The notes beneath the pieces were generated by a model. That model was not told the DNA's origin. It did no database searches and saw only the letters and a program-made list of their open reading frames with translations. 9,192 nucleotides of DNA from Lachnospiraceae bacterium (GTDB lineage: Bacteria > Bacillota > Clostridia > Lachnospirales > Lachnospiraceae): NCBI GenBank assembly GCA_009774375.1, contig VSNO01000097.1:8232-17423 (forward strand). The letters run 5' to 3'. The number at the start of each line of letters is the position of its first letter. The first letter of the stretch is position 1. Shown in pieces: positions 5,868 to 9,192 of the stretch. Made by a program: the position numbers and the translations under genes.

Positions 5868-7421
5868 ATGGACAGAGGAGCAGGTATTTTATTGCCGATT
5901 ACCAGTCTGCCGTCGAAATATGGCATCGGGTGTTTTTCGAAAAGTGCGTATGATTTTGTGGATTGGCTGAAAGAGGCGGGACAGAGCTACTGGCAGATAC
6001 TGCCGCTGGGGCCTACTAGCTATGGAGATTCACCGTATCAGTCTTTTTCGACTTATGCGGGCAATCCTTATTTTATCAGCCTGGAAGCGCTGATCGAGGA
6101 GGGCGTGCTGACACAGGAGGAATGTGACGAGGCGGATTTTGGTGAGAAGCCGGGAACCATCGATTACGGAAAGATGTATGAGAGCCGTTATCCCTTGCTG
6201 CGCAAGGCGTATGAGCGCAGCGATGTCAGCCATAATCCGGAGTATCTTGGGTTTGTGGAGGAGAACCGCTGGTGGCTCTCAGACTATGCACTGTTTATGG
6301 CGGTGAAGGACCGGTTCGGCGGTGTTCCGTGGACAGAGTGGGCGGAGGATATCCGCTTCCGCTGGGGAAACGCCATGGATTATTACAGGAGAGAGCTCTA
6401 TTTTGATATCGAGTTTCAGCAGTATCTGCAGTTTATGTTCCAGAAGCAGTGGAGAGCGTTGAAGCGTTATGCGAATGAGAATGGGATCCTGCTGGTGGGC
6501 GATATCCCGATTTATGTGTCCATGGACAGCGCGGATGTCTGGGCTCATCCGGAGCTGTTCCAGCTTGACGGGGAGAATCTGCCTGTGGCGGTGGCAGGAT
6601 GCCCGCCCGATGGTTTTTCTGCGACGGGACAATTGTGGGGAAATCCGCTGTATTGCTGGGATTACCACAGACAGACCGGATATCAGTGGTGGATCTCGAG
6701 GCTGGAGTACAGCTTCCGGCTGTGCGATGTGCTGAGGATCGATCATTTTCGTGGATTTGATGAGTATTACTCCATTCCTTACGGAGAGAAGACGGCAGTG
6801 AACGGTCACTGGGAGAAAGGGCCGGGGATCGATCTGTTCCGCCATATGGAGCGTGCGCTCGGCTGGAAGGAAGTGATCGCTGAGGATCTGGGCTTTGTGA
6901 CGGATTCGGTGCGCAGGATGGTGCAGGATAGCGGTTTTCCGGGGATGAAGGTACTGGAGTTCGCGTTTGATACGCGCGACTCAGGGAGCGCGAATGACTA
7001 TCTGCCGCATAACTACATAGAGAACTGTGTTGTCTATACAGGAACGCACGACAATGAGACGATCGTCGGCTGGCTTGACAGCATCCCGAAGGAAGATATG
7101 CAGATGGCGAGGGACTACATGTGCGATCAGTATACGCCGAAGAAACAGCTCTATAAATCGCTGATCAGCATGGCGATGCGCAGCCGCGCGAAGCTGTGCG
7201 TCATCCCGATGCAGGATTATCTGGGATATGACAACAGCTGCCGTATCAACACGCCGTCCACAGTGGGAGAGAACTGGAAGTGGCGTTTAAAGGGAGGAGA
7301 GCTGACAGAGGAGCTGAAAGAGGAGGTTCACGAGCTCTGCAAGAGATACGGACGTCTAAACTGGAAGAATGAGAAGATCACAGTCCCGGAGGAGGACGCT
7401 GAGACCGCCGGGGCTGTGTAA
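5868..7421 (+). CDS. malQ: 4-alpha-glucanotransferase (amylomaltase, GH77)
   Basis: A 517-residue cytosolic enzyme that transfers alpha-1,4-glucan segments between maltooligosaccharides, releasing glucose and remodelling chains in maltodextrin or glycogen metabolism. Seen: the N-terminal GILLPITSLPSKYGIG family signature; the WQILPLGPTSYGDSPYQSFS substrate region; GDIPIYV near residue 211; catalytic nucleophile D292 in RIDHFRG; acid/base E339 in IAEDLG; and stabiliser D395 in GTHDNET. These positions match the amylomaltase family closely, and length is normal for a bacterial type without extra domains. AAAGGAG lies about 11 bases before the ATG. It is transcribed divergently from the histidine kinase and ends in its own terminator, so it is probably monocistronic. 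It is not flanked here by a glycogen phosphorylase or maltose transporter, which is unlike many malQ loci. It may share regulation with the divergent two-component operon. Confidence 0.97.
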   Translation: MDRGAGILLPITSLPSKYGIGCFSKSAYDFVDWLKEAGQSYWQILPLGPTSYGDSPYQSFSTYAGNPYFISLEALIEEGVLTQEECDEADFGEKPGTIDYGKMYESRYPLLRKAYERSDVSHNPEYLGFVEENRWWLSDYALFMAVKDRFGGVPWTEWAEDIRFRWGNAMDYYRRELYFDIEFQQYLQFMFQKQWRALKRYANENGILLVGDIPIYVSMDSADVWAHPELFQLDGENLPVAVAGCPPDGFSATGQLWGNPLYCWDYHRQTGYQWWISRLEYSFRLCDVLRIDHFRGFDEYYSIPYGEKTAVNGHWEKGPGIDLFRHMERALGWKEVIAEDLGFVTDSVRRMVQDSGFPGMKVLEFAFDTRDSGSANDYLPHNYIENCVVYTGTHDNETIVGWLDSIPKEDMQMARDYMCDQYTPKKQLYKSLISMAMRSRAKLCVIPMQDYLGYDNSCRINTPSTVGENWKWRLKGGELTEELKEEVHELCKRYGRLNWKNEKITVPEEDAETAGAV

Positions 7422-7449
7422 ATGGCCGGGGGTGCCAGAGATATACATG

Positions 7450-7482
7450 AAAAAGCGCGCATCGCAGGATGGGCGCTTTTTT
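7450..7482 (+). terminator. Intrinsic terminator after malQ
   Basis: AAAAAGCGC (7450-7458) pairs with GCGCTTTTT, with an inner CAT/ATG pairing and a CGCAGG loop, followed by a run of six T (7477-7482). It begins 28 bases after the malQ stop. The A-rich left arm could let it work weakly on the minus strand too, but no gene needs that here. Confidence 0.85.
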
Positions 7483-7553
7483 GGTGCTCACGATTCTTTC
7501 ATCTGGTTCCATAAAACACTCGTTTCGTTCCTGGCAGTGATCCTCAAAATTAC

Positions 7554-7582
7554 TTGCATAGAGCAATGAAATAGGTGATAAT
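7554..7582 (+). promoter_or_regulatory. Promoter for the PaaK-like gene
   Basis: TTGCAT (7554-7559), 17-base spacer, GATAAT (7577-7582; five of six matches). Predicted transcription start is near 7589, which leaves about 26 bases of leader before the ATG at 7615 and supports that start over an ATG at 7597. Confidence 0.6.
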
Positions 7583-7602
7583 AAAAAAGAGGATTCATGT
7601 GT

Positions 7603-7609
7603 GGAGGGG
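7603..7609 (+). promoter_or_regulatory. Ribosome binding site that sets the PaaK-like start
   Basis: GGAGGGG lies 5 bases before the ATG at 7615. The in-frame ATG at 7597 has only a weaker GAGG upstream and would sit almost on the predicted transcription start. Confidence 0.75.
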
Positions 7610-7614
7610 ATTAT

Positions 7615-8949
7615 ATGATATGGAATAAAGCAAGGGAATGTATGAGCCGTGATGAACTGGCTGTATTGCAGGGAAAACGTCTCGTGGAGCTCGTCAGGTA
7701 TGTGTATGACAAGGTGGAATATTACAGGAAAAAAATGTGGAGTATAGGACTTGAACCGGATGATATACGGGGGATAGAGGATTTGGAAAAACTGCCTTTC
7801 ACGACGAGGGAGGATCTGATCGAAGCCTATCCGCTGGGAAAGATTGCCGTATCGGGCAGCAGGATAGCAAGTTATCAGTTTTCAAACCATGGAGATGGTC
7901 ATGCCGGGATGGAGACGGCAGCCGGATACACGCAGATGGACATGGACATCTGGAAGGAATGTATGGCGCGGTCGATCAGCATGGCAGGGCTGGGAGAGCA
8001 GGATGTCATACAGGTTGCCTACAGCGACGGGCTGTGCACCGAGGGTCTGGGAGCACAGTATGGTGCGGAAGCAGTCGGTGCAGCGGTGGTACTGTCGCCG
8101 GACTGCAGACCGGCAGCGCTGGTCGCACGGATGCGGAGGCTGGGTGTGACAGGAATGATCAGCACTCCGGTACATTTGAAGTGTCTGGCACAGATGGTCG
8201 AGGAGAGAGGGCTGAGAAACAGTCTGCATCTGAAGGCCGCGATATGCGGAGGGGAGTCCTGGACAGAAGGTATCCGGGAAATGATCCAGCGCAGGCTCGG
8301 GATCAGACTCTATGGTATCTTCGGGTTAAACGAGCTGACGAGACTCGGCGTGGCGTGCGAGTGCGAGTGTCAGAAGGGGATGCATATCCAGGAGGACTTC
8401 TTTCTGGCAGAGATCCTGGACACGCATATGAAGCTCGTCCTGCCGGGGGGAAGAGGGGAACTGGTCTTTACAACCCTCCAGAAGAAGGGGGTTCCGCTGA
8501 TCAGATACCGCACAGGGGGAATAACAGGCATTTATTATGAGAGATGCGAATGCGGCAGGACGATGGCGAGGATGGACAGGCTCAGCCATGGGATAGACGA
8601 TGTTGTGCAGGTCAGGGGCGGCAGTGTGCCCGTGTCCCGGATCGAGGAGGCGCTTTCTGGTCTGCAGGGTATCGATGCTTCCTATATCATATGCATCGGA
8701 ATGGAACATAATATTGATGTGGTGGATGTCTGCATTATTATGAAAGGGGAAGGGGCGCTGCCGGCAGCAGACGTGAAACGTCTGGCAGCCGGTGCTGTCG
8801 CTGATGTCATCGGTGTGGAGCCGGAAGTGCATATTGCAGAGCGCGGGAAAACGGAGACTTTTGATGGGATCTTGGGAATCACGGATGAGGTCTTTCAGGA
8901 GGCTCTTGAGGGAAGAAAAGTGACAATTGTGGACAGGAGGAGATATTAG
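7615..8949 (+). CDS. PaaK-like AMP-forming CoA-ligase family protein with altered catalytic motifs
   Basis: A 444-residue protein of the phenylacetate-CoA ligase (PaaK) group, members of which activate an aryl or acyl acid with ATP and then form its CoA thioester. Family marks seen: N-terminal MIWNKARECMSRDEL; GYT after the P-loop; VACECE (247-251); HIQEDFF; GELVFTTL; LIRYRT; CECGRT (311-316); DDVVQVRGG. Length is normal for clostridial PaaK. Several catalytic motifs are changed: the P-loop reads GDGHAGMET at 93-101 instead of SSGTTGKPT; the Asp after YRT is G302; the Arg before the DD motif is G326; and the C-terminal lysine of RSEGK is replaced (FDGIL, I419). The ORF is intact, with its own promoter and ribosome binding site, so it is not an obvious pseudogene. 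Function as a CoA ligase is therefore doubtful. A non-catalytic or different-substrate role is possible. Neighbours give no clear pathway. Confidence 0.85.
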   Translation: MIWNKARECMSRDELAVLQGKRLVELVRYVYDKVEYYRKKMWSIGLEPDDIRGIEDLEKLPFTTREDLIEAYPLGKIAVSGSRIASYQFSNHGDGHAGMETAAGYTQMDMDIWKECMARSISMAGLGEQDVIQVAYSDGLCTEGLGAQYGAEAVGAAVVLSPDCRPAALVARMRRLGVTGMISTPVHLKCLAQMVEERGLRNSLHLKAAICGGESWTEGIREMIQRRLGIRLYGIFGLNELTRLGVACECECQKGMHIQEDFFLAEILDTHMKLVLPGGRGELVFTTLQKKGVPLIRYRTGGITGIYYERCECGRTMARMDRLSHGIDDVVQVRGGSVPVSRIEEALSGLQGIDASYIICIGMEHNIDVVDVCIIMKGEGALPAADVKRLAAGAVADVIGVEPEVHIAERGKTETFDGILGITDEVFQEALEGRKVTIVDRRRY

Positions 8950-9022
8950 CGAACGATATTGTGCACATTGTATTCAAAATCGCTTAAAAAGGGTTAGAAT
9001 ATATACATTTGAAATAAATTCG

Positions 9023-9051
9023 TTGAAAAAAGATTGCAGATAGTATAAAAT
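9023..9051 (+). promoter_or_regulatory. Promoter for the terminal secreted-protein gene
   Basis: TTGAAA (9023-9028), 17-base spacer, TAAAAT (9046-9051); both boxes match consensus at five of six positions. It lies in the AT-rich 149-base gap after the PaaK-like gene. That gap also contains a TGTGCACA palindrome (8960-8967) and no convincing terminator. Confidence 0.65.
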
Positions 9052-9098
9052 AAACGGTAGGGAATTGTCGGGAAATAATTAACGAAAGGAGACTTACT

Positions 9099-9192
9099 GT
9101 GAAAAGGAAATTATTAGCGGTAATACTATCTGTTTCTTTGTTGTCTGCGGTGCTTGAGACAACAAAGAAACAGATAGTATTACCGCTAATAA
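9099..9192 (+). CDS. 5' end of a secreted protein gene, probably a lipoprotein, cut by the window end
   Basis: A GTG start at 9099 follows AAAGGAG (9085-9091) with 7-base spacing and a good promoter. The visible protein starts MKRKLLAVILSVSLLSAVL: a basic n-region and hydrophobic core typical of a Sec signal peptide. In this kind of organism such leaders are common on ABC-transporter solute-binding lipoproteins. The expected lipobox cysteine is not reached, because from 9157 on the sequence is an exact reverse complement of the leader-coding DNA. The codons after about residue 16-19 are therefore unreliable, although the frame stays open to the last base. Product class is inferred from the leader and the carbohydrate context only. 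Confidence 0.6.
   Translation, partial: MKRKLLAVILSVSLLSAVLETTKKQIVLPLI
9111..9192. repeat. Perfect 36-bp inverted repeat ending at the last base
   Basis: Left arm 9111-9146 and right arm 9157-9192 are exact reverse complements, separated by a 10-base loop GCGGTGCTTG. The left arm is ordinary signal-peptide coding sequence in frame with a ribosome binding site. The right arm stops exactly at the window end. This is typical of a fold-back assembly or library artefact rather than a biological hairpin, although a real palindrome cannot be excluded. Confidence 0.97.

Noticed and set aside
6279..6845. Minus-strand open frame (188 codons) within malQ
   Set aside because: Antisense shadow of a highly conserved GH77 gene, with no supporting signals.
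7597..7614. Earlier ATG for the PaaK-like gene
   Set aside because: It lies almost at the predicted transcription start and has a weaker ribosome binding site. The family N-terminus MIWNK matches the ATG at 7615.
7959..8540. Plus-strand open frame overlapping the PaaK-like gene in another frame
   Set aside because: Composition is rich in Gly, Arg and Ser as expected of an out-of-frame read. The PaaK frame has family motifs throughout.

Overview
The window reads as accessory carbohydrate-metabolism DNA from a Gram-positive anaerobe, most likely a gut clostridium of the Lachnospiraceae type. This is inferred from three things: strong AAAGGAG-type ribosome binding sites, a YesM/YesN-style two-component system with an AraC-type response regulator, and family resemblance of the kinase, sulfatase and PaaK-like proteins. 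Coding GC is moderate (around 50-57%) and the intergenic promoters are AT-rich. No tRNA, rRNA, CRISPR array, transposase or phage gene was seen, and no stretch over 300 bases lacks a gene.

Layout from left to right: (1) bases 2-559 (+) are the 3' part of an N-acetylhexosamine-kinase-like phosphotransferase, cut by the window edge and followed by a hairpin terminator. (2) Bases 5625-622 on the minus strand form an apparent three-gene operon: a membrane histidine kinase of the YesM type, an AraC-type response regulator of the YesN type, and a Cys-type sulfatase without a signal peptide. (3) An AT-rich divergent regulatory region at 5626-5867 carries promoters for both directions and two related inverted repeats of the form ATTGT(N)ACAAT. 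(4) Bases 5868-7421 (+) are malQ (4-alpha-glucanotransferase, GH77), closed by a strong intrinsic terminator. (5) Bases 7615-8949 (+) are a PaaK-like member of the AMP-forming CoA-ligase family in which several core adenylation motifs are altered. (6) At 9099 (+) a new gene begins with a clear signal peptide. It is interrupted by a perfect 36-bp inverted repeat that ends on the last base of the window, which looks like a contig-end fold-back.

Together the left half suggests sensing and use of sulfated or amino-sugar-containing glycans such as host mucin. The two-component pair would control its own operon including a cytosolic sulfatase, and the neighbouring kinase would phosphorylate released N-acetylhexosamines. 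malQ is divergent from the regulators and may share their control. The terminal gene is probably a secreted solute-binding lipoprotein, but only its leader is visible. The main points for a second look are the altered PaaK-like enzyme, the terminal fold-back, and the paired palindromes in the divergent promoter region.
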